From the NCBI RefSeq assembly GCF_040760075.1, contig NZ_CP142884.1, forward strand, positions 2,666,001 to 2,730,000: a DNA stretch of 64,000 bases, in the 5' to 3' direction. Shown here in pieces: positions 16,433 to 24,115 of the stretch (position 1 is the stretch's first letter; each line of letters starts with the position of its first letter). The position numbers were made by a program, and so were the translations under genes. Source of the stretch: Sphingobacterium sp. R2 (lineage in GTDB: Bacteria > Bacteroidota > Bacteroidia > Sphingobacteriales > Sphingobacteriaceae). The notes beneath the pieces were generated by a model. That model was not told the origin of the DNA and made no database searches. It was given only the letters and a program-made list of their open reading frames with translations.

Positions 16433-17908
16433 ATGAAAAGAAAAATATTGTTTTTAGTGCTGAGTGCTTTCATGTATCTCGCTTCGGGCTGCTCCAAGTT
16501 TCTGGACATTGAGCCTGTGAGTTCGGCAACAGATGAGAACTTCTGGAAAACGCAGGAAGATGCCAATAGTGCAACCAATGCCATGTATGCGCTACTGCGG
16601 AAGGCCCTAAACCAGGGCAATGGGATGGCCTATTATGTATATGGCGATCTGCTGTCGGACGAAATATCTTCTTCGACCGATGTCGATATTAATCCGCTTG
16701 TAAACATGCAGCTCAATATATCCGTACCGGCGTTGGAAACTTGGCGGCCCGTGTATCAGCTGCGGCGCTATGATATCTTTTATCAGGTCATAGACCAGGC
16801 CAACCGGGTGATCCAAAGGCTGCCCAAGATGGACGAAAATGTTTTTAACGACGTGTCGGTACGCGATTATTACATCGGCGAAGCTTATTTTGTGCGCGCA
16901 TTTGCTTATTTCTATATGGCGCGGGTATGGGGTACGGTACCCATCATAACCGAATCTGTAGCGCCGATCGATGCGGTCAATCTGCCCGCCCGCAAAGAGA
17001 GCGATGTGCTGGATCAGAGTCAGGCAGATTTAACCAAGGCACTAACGTTATTGAAATGGAGCAATATCGACCAAAATGATTTTGCAACGCGTGCAAATAC
17101 GGGTGCAGCACTTGCCCTACAGGCGCACCTGAGTGCCTGGAGAGGCGAATATGCCGACTGTATCGCGGCGGCTAAAACGGTACTGGAAAGCGGCGAATAT
17201 TCGTTTGTGGGACGGGACAGCCTCAACTACCGTGGTATCTATCAGGGAAAATCCAATGAAGGTATCTTCGAGATCGCCCAGAATGGTGAAAACGAAGGGA
17301 CCAATAGGGGGATAGGGTACTATTCACTGGCGGGACCTTATTTTCGGAATTTTACAGATCCGATGTTAAGAATCAGTCAGGATTACCTTAAAACGCTTTT
17401 TAAAGACAGTAACGACAAGCGCTTTCAAAGTGTATTCGATGTGGCTTATAGCGGTAACTATGCACTGTGTACAAAATATGCAAATGTAAAGTACTCGGGT
17501 AACACCTCAAATTACAATGCCATATTTAAAAATAACATCATCATTTTTCGGTATTCAGACATCAAGCTGCTGATGGCGGAGGGACTGGCCGCTACAGGCA
17601 AAAACAGTGCTGCTGAAAGTATCTTGAATGAGATCCGGACGCAAGCAGGACTGCAGGTCTATCAAAACGAAGAACCGCTTAAAGAGGCCATCTTTAGTGA
17701 ACGAGCGCGCGAACTGTTTTTGGAAGGCCATCGCTATTACGATCTGGTGCGGTTGTACAAGAATTTTAACATCTATAAATTTCCGGAGAGTAAAATGAAC
17801 CAGGCGCAGTTTAATGCGAAGAAATACTTTTGGCCATTTGACCCTTCGTTATTGTCGGCCAATCCTGCACTCATTCAGACACCATACTGGGGCACTGTCA
17901 ATATGTAA
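16433..17908 (+). CDS. SusD/RagB-family surface lipoprotein
   Basis: 491 residues with the lipobox ASGC (Cys20) after a hydrophobic signal and the common SusD N-terminus FLDIEPVSSATDENFWKTQ. The helical body includes RAFAYFYMARVWGTVPII, and the C-terminal segment is RARELFLEGHRYYDLVRLYK. It starts 45 bp after its SusC partner and should cap that barrel at the cell surface. Confidence 0.94.
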   Translation: MKRKILFLVLSAFMYLASGCSKFLDIEPVSSATDENFWKTQEDANSATNAMYALLRKALNQGNGMAYYVYGDLLSDEISSSTDVDINPLVNMQLNISVPALETWRPVYQLRRYDIFYQVIDQANRVIQRLPKMDENVFNDVSVRDYYIGEAYFVRAFAYFYMARVWGTVPIITESVAPIDAVNLPARKESDVLDQSQADLTKALTLLKWSNIDQNDFATRANTGAALALQAHLSAWRGEYADCIAAAKTVLESGEYSFVGRDSLNYRGIYQGKSNEGIFEIAQNGENEGTNRGIGYYSLAGPYFRNFTDPMLRISQDYLKTLFKDSNDKRFQSVFDVAYSGNYALCTKYANVKYSGNTSNYNAIFKNNIIIFRYSDIKLLMAEGLAATGKNSAAESILNEIRTQAGLQVYQNEEPLKEAIFSERARELFLEGHRYYDLVRLYKNFNIYKFPESKMNQAQFNAKKYFWPFDPSLLSANPALIQTPYWGTVNM

Positions 17909-17927
17909 ACCACTAAACTTAAAAAAA

Positions 17928-19070
17928 ATGAAAACCTTATATCGATTAGCGTTGCTGCTGGCTTTTGGACTGACAGTTATCGGTTGCAAGAAAGCGGCTT
18001 ATCTGACGGACGACGGTCTCCATAAAGCCGAAGTCAATCTGTCTACTTACGACTACCTGGCCGCTCATCCCGCTGGGATGTTTGATACCTTGTTGCTGGT
18101 GATAGACCATTTTAAACTGAAGGATGAAATTAACAAGGCCAAAACGTTTTGGGCACCGTCGGATTATTCGGTCAATCGCTATTTTAAGCAAAAGGCAGAC
18201 TCGGTAAAGTTTGTGGATGAAAATGCGCAGTATTCTTTTGACCAGTTTCTGAGCGAGATCCCAATAGATTCCGTCAGGGCATACATCTACAACGATGCGC
18301 CTTACGATCTGGCAACGGCCAGCACAGCGTATACGGCAATCAAGAATGCATCAAATATAAGTGGATTTGTCTACCATAGGCAAAAGCAACCCAAACCCCT
18401 TTGGTCTTCGGGTCCCGTCTATAATTTATACTACGTCAAAATACGGGGTGAAGCGGATCAGATCAGTCCCGACGGTATCGTTACCGTAAAAGAAGATGAT
18501 CAGGCCGATATGCGGGTATACTGTCAGACAACAGGCATAAAAACAGCCTCGGGCACCACGCTGAATATATTGGCCAATACCCATACGTTTATCGGTGATT
18601 TTACGCCACGTATCCTCACAGGGCCTAAAATCGTGGAAGCGGGTTCTACGCTCACCTTTAATTACGACCTGAGCATCAAATATGATGCAGCGGGTTATAC
18701 AGGTACCACAGTAGACGTACTGCTTCCCCGTTTAGCGCGCTTTTATGGCGTGGAAAGCGGAGCAATACCTACGCTGGTAGGTAAAGATATCACCTACTAC
18801 GCCGTGCAGCCCGATGGTACACTAAATGCAAACAGTACGGCCAACGCACCGGGACACTGGTTTGACGCCACTGGCAAAACCTGCTCGTGGGGCAAAGATG
18901 CGCGCATTGTATCGGAACTGGCAACCGCAACAATGACCTTTAATATTTTGCAGTATCCGGGACAAACAACAGTGGGAAGTACCTATACGGTCCGCCAATC
19001 GCTGGTGTACAAGTCCAAAACTAAAGGCGATTTGAATGCTGTTTTTGTATTCAACATTAAGATCAAATAA
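17928..19070 (+). CDS. Surface lipoprotein with FAS1-like and DUF4859 domains
   Basis: 380 residues from ATG 17928; the frame is open further upstream but overlaps the SusD gene, and only this ATG gives a proper lipoprotein signal (MKTLYRLALLLAFGLTVIGC). The N-terminal half (NLSTYDYLAAHP, TFWAPSDYSVNRYF) looks like a fasciclin/FAS1 adhesion fold. The C-terminal 150 residues (ITYYAVQPDGTLNANSTANA, then GHWFDATG and TFNILQYPG) match the DUF4859 pattern and are clearly homologous to the C-terminus of the metalloprotease-like protein encoded at 20142. Probably a surface substrate-binding or docking subunit of the SusCD system. Confidence 0.8.
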   Translation: MKTLYRLALLLAFGLTVIGCKKAAYLTDDGLHKAEVNLSTYDYLAAHPAGMFDTLLLVIDHFKLKDEINKAKTFWAPSDYSVNRYFKQKADSVKFVDENAQYSFDQFLSEIPIDSVRAYIYNDAPYDLATASTAYTAIKNASNISGFVYHRQKQPKPLWSSGPVYNLYYVKIRGEADQISPDGIVTVKEDDQADMRVYCQTTGIKTASGTTLNILANTHTFIGDFTPRILTGPKIVEAGSTLTFNYDLSIKYDAAGYTGTTVDVLLPRLARFYGVESGAIPTLVGKDITYYAVQPDGTLNANSTANAPGHWFDATGKTCSWGKDARIVSELATATMTFNILQYPGQTTVGSTYTVRQSLVYKSKTKGDLNAVFVFNIKIK

Positions 19071-19086
19071 ATTATGAACCCAGCTA

Positions 19087-19116
19087 GGTTGATTCCGGAG
19101 CAATGCGGAATCAACC
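19087..19116 (+). other. Intra-operon RNA hairpin
   Basis: GGTTGATTCCG (19087-19097) and CGGAATCAACC (19106-19116) form a perfect 11-bp stem with an 8-nt loop, 16 bp after the stop at 19070 and 35 bp before ATG 19151. No T-run follows, so it is not a standard terminator. A role in mRNA processing or stability between operon segments is inferred. Confidence 0.6.
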
Positions 19117-19150
19117 GGGTGGTTCTGTCACAAATGAAAAAATAAAACAG

Positions 19151-20119
19151 ATGAAAAAACGAAGTTTTATCATAGGCATAGCGGGATTATCGGTGTTGGT
19201 ATTGAATTCCTGCAAGAGTGACCAAGTCGGTTATTTAAGTGAAAATTTGCGTTATAATGTAGAGAACCTGCAGGTCAATCAGGGGGCTGTGGTATACACG
19301 GATGCCATTGTGGCCAATGGAAGCACCACGCCGCTGACCGTGAATCTGCTGGCCGTACGAAACAAGGAGACGGGCGAGTTGACCACAGAGTTTGCTAAAG
19401 AGCATGAGATATCCACCTACCTTGCCGAGGTCACCTGGCGGGATACCACCCTCGATCAATTAAATGCGAAAATTGGGAAGGCTAAATATCCACCGATGAT
19501 GCTCAATGCGACGGGAGGCCGGGTAGGCTTTACACAGGCAACCCAATTTGTGACCCCGGGGCAGTACACGATCGATGTGGAGGTAAGCAATGTTGCCGGA
19601 CAGAAAAAATTTAAGAATATCCTCGATTTTAATATCATCGGTGCTAAAAAGGAGGATATTTTGTTTAAGTCGTGCACAAGTTCGGACTACGGTGCCGAGG
19701 CCAATTTTTTACCCTATACAGACTATGCGATCAGCGTAGAGCACCAGCCAGAAGGGGAAAACAAAATCATCTACGTATGGGAAGATAAAAACGGCAAGGC
19801 ATTCAACCCCAAGAAAGGGGAGGTCATCAAGCGTGGCGACCGGCCTACATTTAAAAATTGGTCGCCTTACTATCCGGAGGAAGTTACTGATACGGGCTTG
19901 GTGTATCGCTACCCGAATGTTTCGGGCTTGGTATACCCCATCATGAATGGTACGTATGTGGGCACGCAATTTTGGTCGGGCGATCCCATTTCTTATTACC
20001 GTATTGTCGGTACGGCAAACAGTCTGGGACGTAACCTCAATCCCGTATCGACCATCAAATACTACAGAAGCGGTACCTATACCGTGCGCTTCCGTTTTTT
20101 GACCATCACACACAGTTGA
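19151..20119 (+). CDS. DUF5007-type surface lipoprotein
   Basis: 322 residues from ATG 19151, chosen because it gives the lipoprotein signal MKKRSFIIGIAGLSVLVLNSC; the frame extends further upstream across the hairpin. The body is beta-rich, with YTIDVEVSNVAGQKKFKN and a C-terminal strand TYTVRFRFLTITHS. The overall pattern, including the N-terminal YLSENLRY and operon position, fits DUF5007 proteins found in Bacteroidota SusCD operons. Function unknown; probably a surface ligand-binding accessory. Confidence 0.72.
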   Translation: MKKRSFIIGIAGLSVLVLNSCKSDQVGYLSENLRYNVENLQVNQGAVVYTDAIVANGSTTPLTVNLLAVRNKETGELTTEFAKEHEISTYLAEVTWRDTTLDQLNAKIGKAKYPPMMLNATGGRVGFTQATQFVTPGQYTIDVEVSNVAGQKKFKNILDFNIIGAKKEDILFKSCTSSDYGAEANFLPYTDYAISVEHQPEGENKIIYVWEDKNGKAFNPKKGEVIKRGDRPTFKNWSPYYPEEVTDTGLVYRYPNVSGLVYPIMNGTYVGTQFWSGDPISYYRIVGTANSLGRNLNPVSTIKYYRSGTYTVRFRFLTITHS

Positions 20120-20141
20120 TCTCTACCTATAAATAGTTCAA

Positions 20142-22001
20142 ATGATGAAAAGTATAAAATTGAATAGACTGCTGCTGACACTGTTCTCAGCACTGGTGTT
20201 AGTGTCGCTGGGATGCAGCAAAAAAGAGGTAGAAGCTCCTGTCGAAGAGGAGACGACCACCCCGCCCAAGCCCGTAGGAACAGATTCGCTGATGATCTAT
20301 AAGCCCAAAGAATTTGCGGGGATGGACTACAACAATAAGGACAGTAAATGGTCCTACTCGCGTAGCCGCCAGTCGGAGCATTTTATCGTCTTTTGGGAAC
20401 CGAGTTATGGAAAGAATGATCCCAATGCCAGCACTGTACCCGAAGAATATCGGGTAGATATTGATGATCTTTTGGCCAAAGCTGAGCAGTTCTACGCATT
20501 AAATGTCAATACCCTGAAGTTTGCAGAACGCAAGGTCAACCGATCGAATCTGGATAAGTATAAGATGATGATTTTTGTGCATTACACGACCGAATGGATG
20601 GCCTATGGTGGCGGTTACGACGATCTGATCGGGGCCTTGTGGATCAATCCGGCCACCTGTAAGCCAGTGGGTGCTGTCATTGCGCACGAGATCGGGCACA
20701 GTTTTCAGTACCAGGTATTTGCTGATCTGAAAGGCGACCATGGCTTTCGTTACGGCTATGGCGGAACGAGTGGGAATGGGTTTTGGGAGCAGACCGCGCA
20801 ATGGCAGGCCTTTCAGACCTATCCGGATCAAGCATTCTCCGGACATGATTTTACCGTCTATACCGAAAATTACTTTCGCCATATTCACCACGAGAAATAT
20901 CGCTATGCCAGCTATTTTATTCATTGGTACTGGACCAGCAAACATGGCATCGATATGATCGGCCGTATCTGGCGCGAGGCTTTAAAACCCGAAGATCCCG
21001 TGCAGGCTTACATGCGTATCACGGGTATCGATGTGAAGCAGTTCAACAATGAGATTTACGATGCGGCAACCCGCTTTGTGACCTGGGACCTGAACAGCAT
21101 CAGGGATTATGGAAAAAATTATATCGGTAAGCTGACAACCAAATTTACGCGGCAGTCCAATGGAAGTCTCCGCGTCAGTTACGATCGCTGTCCGGGTACG
21201 ACGGGGTATAATGTGATTCCGCTGGACGTGCCTGCCGTGGGAACCAAGGTTTCGGTGGCTTTTAAAGGCGTGCCAAACGCTGCCGGGTTCAACGCGGTGG
21301 ATGCCAGCCGTGCAGGATGGCGCTACGGCTATGTGGCCTTGTTGAAAGATGGTACGCGGGTATACGGTGATCGGATGGAGGGTACAGAGAATACAGCAAC
21401 CTTTACTGTTCCGGCCAATTGCAGCAACCTCTGGTTTGTCGTCACGGGCGCTCCATCGGTTTACCAGCCGCATGCCTGGGATGATAACGACAGCAATGAT
21501 GAGCAATGGCCTTACGAAATAAAAATTCAGGGCACAAACGCTACCGGTTACAATGCGGTGAGCAGTCAGCCCAAAGATATTGCACTCAGTTATGATGTCA
21601 GCTTTGCTGCCGATGCGAAGAACTATTCGGGTACACAAGTAAGCGTCAACGCCGCTCAGCTGGGCGAAGCCTTTGCCATAGCTTCGGCAGACCTGGCGGG
21701 TTTGATGAGCAGCGGCAAAATTAAATTCTATGCGGTAGAGCCAAATGGAAGTTTAAATCCCAACATGACGGCTACGGGCTACGGGCATTGGTTTACGCCT
21801 GCCGGCGCTGTCACCACATGGGGGGCCACGGCGGGTTTGTTTTCGGAATTTAATGCCAGTACGCTGACGTTCTCGATCGGACAATATCCGGCGGTGCTGG
21901 CGGCAGGAAAGAAATATACCGTTAAGCAGGCCATGGTATATACCTACGAGGGTACGAAAACCGTGCAGGCCACCTTCACATTTAATGTGACTATCAATTA
22001 A
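20142..22001 (+). CDS. DUF6055-type metalloprotease-like lipoprotein with C-terminal DUF4859 domain
   Basis: A 619-residue lipoprotein (lipobox near SLGC, followed by KKEVEAP). The N-terminal half resembles a zincin metallopeptidase: HEIGH at residues 182-186 provides two His ligands and the catalytic Glu, and Glu216 in FWEQTAQWQAF is a candidate third ligand. The fold matches my recollection of DUF6055. A beta-sandwich with FTVPANCSNLWFVVTGAP follows (about 330-460). The last 150 residues are a DUF4859 domain shared with the lipoprotein encoded at 17928. As the final gene of the SusCD operon it may cut a protein or glycoprotein at the cell surface for import. The catalytic core appears intact, but peptidase activity is inferred. 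Confidence 0.82.
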   Translation: MMKSIKLNRLLLTLFSALVLVSLGCSKKEVEAPVEEETTTPPKPVGTDSLMIYKPKEFAGMDYNNKDSKWSYSRSRQSEHFIVFWEPSYGKNDPNASTVPEEYRVDIDDLLAKAEQFYALNVNTLKFAERKVNRSNLDKYKMMIFVHYTTEWMAYGGGYDDLIGALWINPATCKPVGAVIAHEIGHSFQYQVFADLKGDHGFRYGYGGTSGNGFWEQTAQWQAFQTYPDQAFSGHDFTVYTENYFRHIHHEKYRYASYFIHWYWTSKHGIDMIGRIWREALKPEDPVQAYMRITGIDVKQFNNEIYDAATRFVTWDLNSIRDYGKNYIGKLTTKFTRQSNGSLRVSYDRCPGTTGYNVIPLDVPAVGTKVSVAFKGVPNAAGFNAVDASRAGWRYGYVALLKDGTRVYGDRMEGTENTATFTVPANCSNLWFVVTGAPSVYQPHAWDDNDSNDEQWPYEIKIQGTNATGYNAVSSQPKDIALSYDVSFAADAKNYSGTQVSVNAAQLGEAFAIASADLAGLMSSGKIKFYAVEPNGSLNPNMTATGYGHWFTPAGAVTTWGATAGLFSEFNASTLTFSIGQYPAVLAAGKKYTVKQAMVYTYEGTKTVQATFTFNVTIN

Positions 22002-22055
22002 GAGTATGTTAAAACCACGAGATCAGGTGGTGGTTCATATGTTTATGTTTAGTTT

Positions 22056-22084
22056 AAGCCACGTCGGGAGATGTGGCTTTTTTC
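22056..22084 (+). terminator. Intrinsic terminator of the SusCD-metalloprotease operon
   Basis: AAGCCACGTC (22056-22065), loop GGGA, GATGTGGCTT (22070-22079) with one G-U pair, followed by six T residues. It lies 55 bp after the stop at 22001. Confidence 0.85.
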
Positions 22085-22111
22085 GCAGCCCATGAATTCA
22101 TAATGGGAGAA

Positions 22112-22142
22112 TTTGTAATTTGTCAATTTTAATGTAAGTTTG
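22112..22142 (+). promoter_or_regulatory. Bacteroidota-type promoter for the sigma factor gene
   Basis: TTTG at 22112-22115 (-33 element), a 19-bp spacer and TAAGTTTG at 22135-22142 (-7 element, consensus TAnnTTTG). The ATG at 22164 follows 21 bp later, so the leader would be short. This is the best promoter match I found in the window. Confidence 0.6.
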
Positions 22143-22163
22143 ATTTCAGGTTCTGAATAACAG

Positions 22164-22727
22164 ATGTATTGCTACGCAGATTTATCGGATAAAGAGTTGA
22201 TTGCGCTTGTTTTAGAAAAAGATGAACAAGCGTTTGGCGCCCTATATGAGCGATATTTTCCGCTGTTATTTATTTATGCCCGCAAAATCATAGCCGATGA
22301 AGAGGTGGTAAAGGATCTTCTTCAGGACGTATTTGTGTCCCTCTGGTCAAAGACTCCGTTAGCAATAAATAGGAGTTTTTCTTCTTACATCTATGCGGCT
22401 GTGCGGTTCCAGCTATTTGACTACATGGACAAGCAGAAAGTGAGAAAGGGCTATGCCGATGCACTACAATATTTTTTGGATCAGGGCGAATACTCGACCG
22501 ACAACTACCTCCTCGAAAAAGAATTGCAACAGCAGATCGAAAAAGAAATCATGAATCTTCCACCTAAGATGCGGGAGATATTTATCCTGAGCCGTCAGGA
22601 AGAAAAAAGCTATGAAGAAATTGCAAAACAACGCAATGTTTCACTAAATACGGTTCGCAAGCAGGTGAGTAATGCCTTGAAAATCATGCGTTCAAAATTA
22701 ACCTCACTGTTTTTTACTTTTTTTTAA
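22164..22727 (+). CDS. ECF RNA polymerase sigma factor (FecI-like)
   Basis: 187 residues. Sigma region 2 (YFPLLFIYARKIIADEEVVK, then LLQDVFVSLW) covers about residues 28-62. Region 4 (LPPKMREIFILSRQEEKSYE and a helix-turn-helix IAKQRNVSLNTVRKQVSNAL) covers about 130-180. The next gene encodes a FecR-type anti-sigma factor and the one after it an outer-membrane transporter with an STN domain, the standard trans-envelope signalling triad. It probably directs transcription of the SusCD-TlpA operon at 24116-30353. Confidence 0.93.
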   Translation: MYCYADLSDKELIALVLEKDEQAFGALYERYFPLLFIYARKIIADEEVVKDLLQDVFVSLWSKTPLAINRSFSSYIYAAVRFQLFDYMDKQKVRKGYADALQYFLDQGEYSTDNYLLEKELQQQIEKEIMNLPPKMREIFILSRQEEKSYEEIAKQRNVSLNTVRKQVSNALKIMRSKLTSLFFTFF

Positions 22728-22794
22728 ATTTCATCTACTACTTTTTTCCGCGTTAACCTACCTATAACAAAACAATGTACTAACCTTTGTTATC

Positions 22795-23931
22795 ATGGAG
22801 AGTAAAAACGCAAAAGAAATTCTTGAACGTTACCGTTTGGGCACCTGTTCTGAAGAAGAGAAATCATGGGTAGAAACCTGGCATCTTCAACAGCTCAGGG
22901 CTAGCCGATATACAGTCGATCCGGAGGATTTAAAGCGTGTCCAAGACGAGGTGAAAAGTAGAATAGAAGCCGATATCCACACTAATATCAAACGGATACG
23001 AAGGAAGAATCAGCTGTTTAAAATAAGCGCAGTTGCAGCGTCTTTAATCTTAGTATTGGGTGTTAGCTATTTCTCTAGTAGACAGTCTGCTAAGGAACCT
23101 ATAGCGCATCCGGTTTGGCAGCAGGCTGATATTCAGCCGGGAGGTAATAAAGCTGTTTTGTTGAGCGGTGATGGGAGCGCTATCCAGTTAAGTGAACATC
23201 GGAATACCATTATCGTGGGGGCACAGATCAGGTATGCTGACGGTCCAGAATTGCTTCAGGGTGACCCTACTTCTTACTTATCCGAAGCGCCCACAGTTCG
23301 TACCCTACAAACCCCCAAGACGGGAACATACAATATCGTACTGGCAGACGGTACCAAGGTATGGCTTAATGCCTATTCCTCCTTAAAATTCCCGTCCAGA
23401 TTTGAGGGTAAGGAGCGCGTGGTGGAATTAACAGGTGAAGCCTATTTTGAAGTCGCCCACAATAAAAAACAACCCTTTAAAGTACGCAGTCAACAGCAAA
23501 CCATAGAGGTACTGGGGACACATTTCAATCTATCTGCTTACACATCCGAAGCCACCGTAACCACACTTTTAGAAGGTGCTGTTAAAGTAAATAATGTTGA
23601 TGATAGCAAGTCGATTTTGCTAAAGCCTGGTCAACAAAGTACCGTTAAGGAAGATACGAAACAGATCCAGCTTGCCCAGAGCAATACCGAGCATGCGGTA
23701 GCCTGGAAGAATGGCTACTTTAATTTCGATAATGAAACCTTAGGCAGCATCCTCAATAAGATAGCGCGCTGGTACGATGTGGAATTTACCTATGAGAAGA
23801 CGCCGTCCAATAAGACTTATATTGGGGCCGTATCCCGAGCACGCAACCTTTCCGCCGTACTGCGTGCATTGGAGGCCGTGGCTGATGTTAAATTTAAACG
23901 AACGGGACGAAAAATCGCCGTCACCCCCTAG
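22795..23931 (+). CDS. FecR-family anti-sigma factor
   Basis: 378 residues. A cytoplasmic N-terminal part (about 1-75) should hold the sigma factor. One membrane helix (FKISAVAASLILVLGVSYF, about 76-95) leads to the periplasmic FecR domain (VLADGTKVWLNAYSSLKFPS, then GEAYFEVAHNKKQPFKV, about 185-280). A C-terminal DUF4974-type domain (YFNFDNETLGSILNKIARWY) would contact the STN domain of the receptor. It starts 67 bp after the sigma gene; both precede the STN-SusC gene. Confidence 0.93.
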   Translation: MESKNAKEILERYRLGTCSEEEKSWVETWHLQQLRASRYTVDPEDLKRVQDEVKSRIEADIHTNIKRIRRKNQLFKISAVAASLILVLGVSYFSSRQSAKEPIAHPVWQQADIQPGGNKAVLLSGDGSAIQLSEHRNTIIVGAQIRYADGPELLQGDPTSYLSEAPTVRTLQTPKTGTYNIVLADGTKVWLNAYSSLKFPSRFEGKERVVELTGEAYFEVAHNKKQPFKVRSQQQTIEVLGTHFNLSAYTSEATVTTLLEGAVKVNNVDDSKSILLKPGQQSTVKEDTKQIQLAQSNTEHAVAWKNGYFNFDNETLGSILNKIARWYDVEFTYEKTPSNKTYIGAVSRARNLSAVLRALEAVADVKFKRTGRKIAVTP

Positions 23932-24020
23932 ATCAACAGAATAATAACTAAACCTATCGAAAAACCAACATCATGAAACACCCGCCCTAGTGAAAAACTA
24001 AAAATTGGGTCACAAAAAAA

Positions 24021-24047
24021 ACCGAATGTGCTGCGAACACATCCGGT
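24021..24047 (+). other. Leader hairpin or terminator between FecR and STN-SusC genes
   Basis: ACCGAATGTG (24021-24030) pairs with CACATCCGGT (24038-24047), with one mismatch and a 7-nt loop. The sequence after it contains TTTTT (from about 24050) but not a long T-run. It could partly terminate fecR transcription or act as an attenuator for the SusC gene that begins 68 bp downstream. Confidence 0.5.
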
Positions 24048-24115
24048 CAATTTTTGGGTCCCAATCATTAATTCCAACAACTAACAATAGCATCTAACCC
24101 AAATTACTCAAATGT

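Noticed and set aside
20982..21638. Reverse-strand frame of 218 residues
   Set aside because: It is antisense to the metalloprotease-like gene, which has clear domains.
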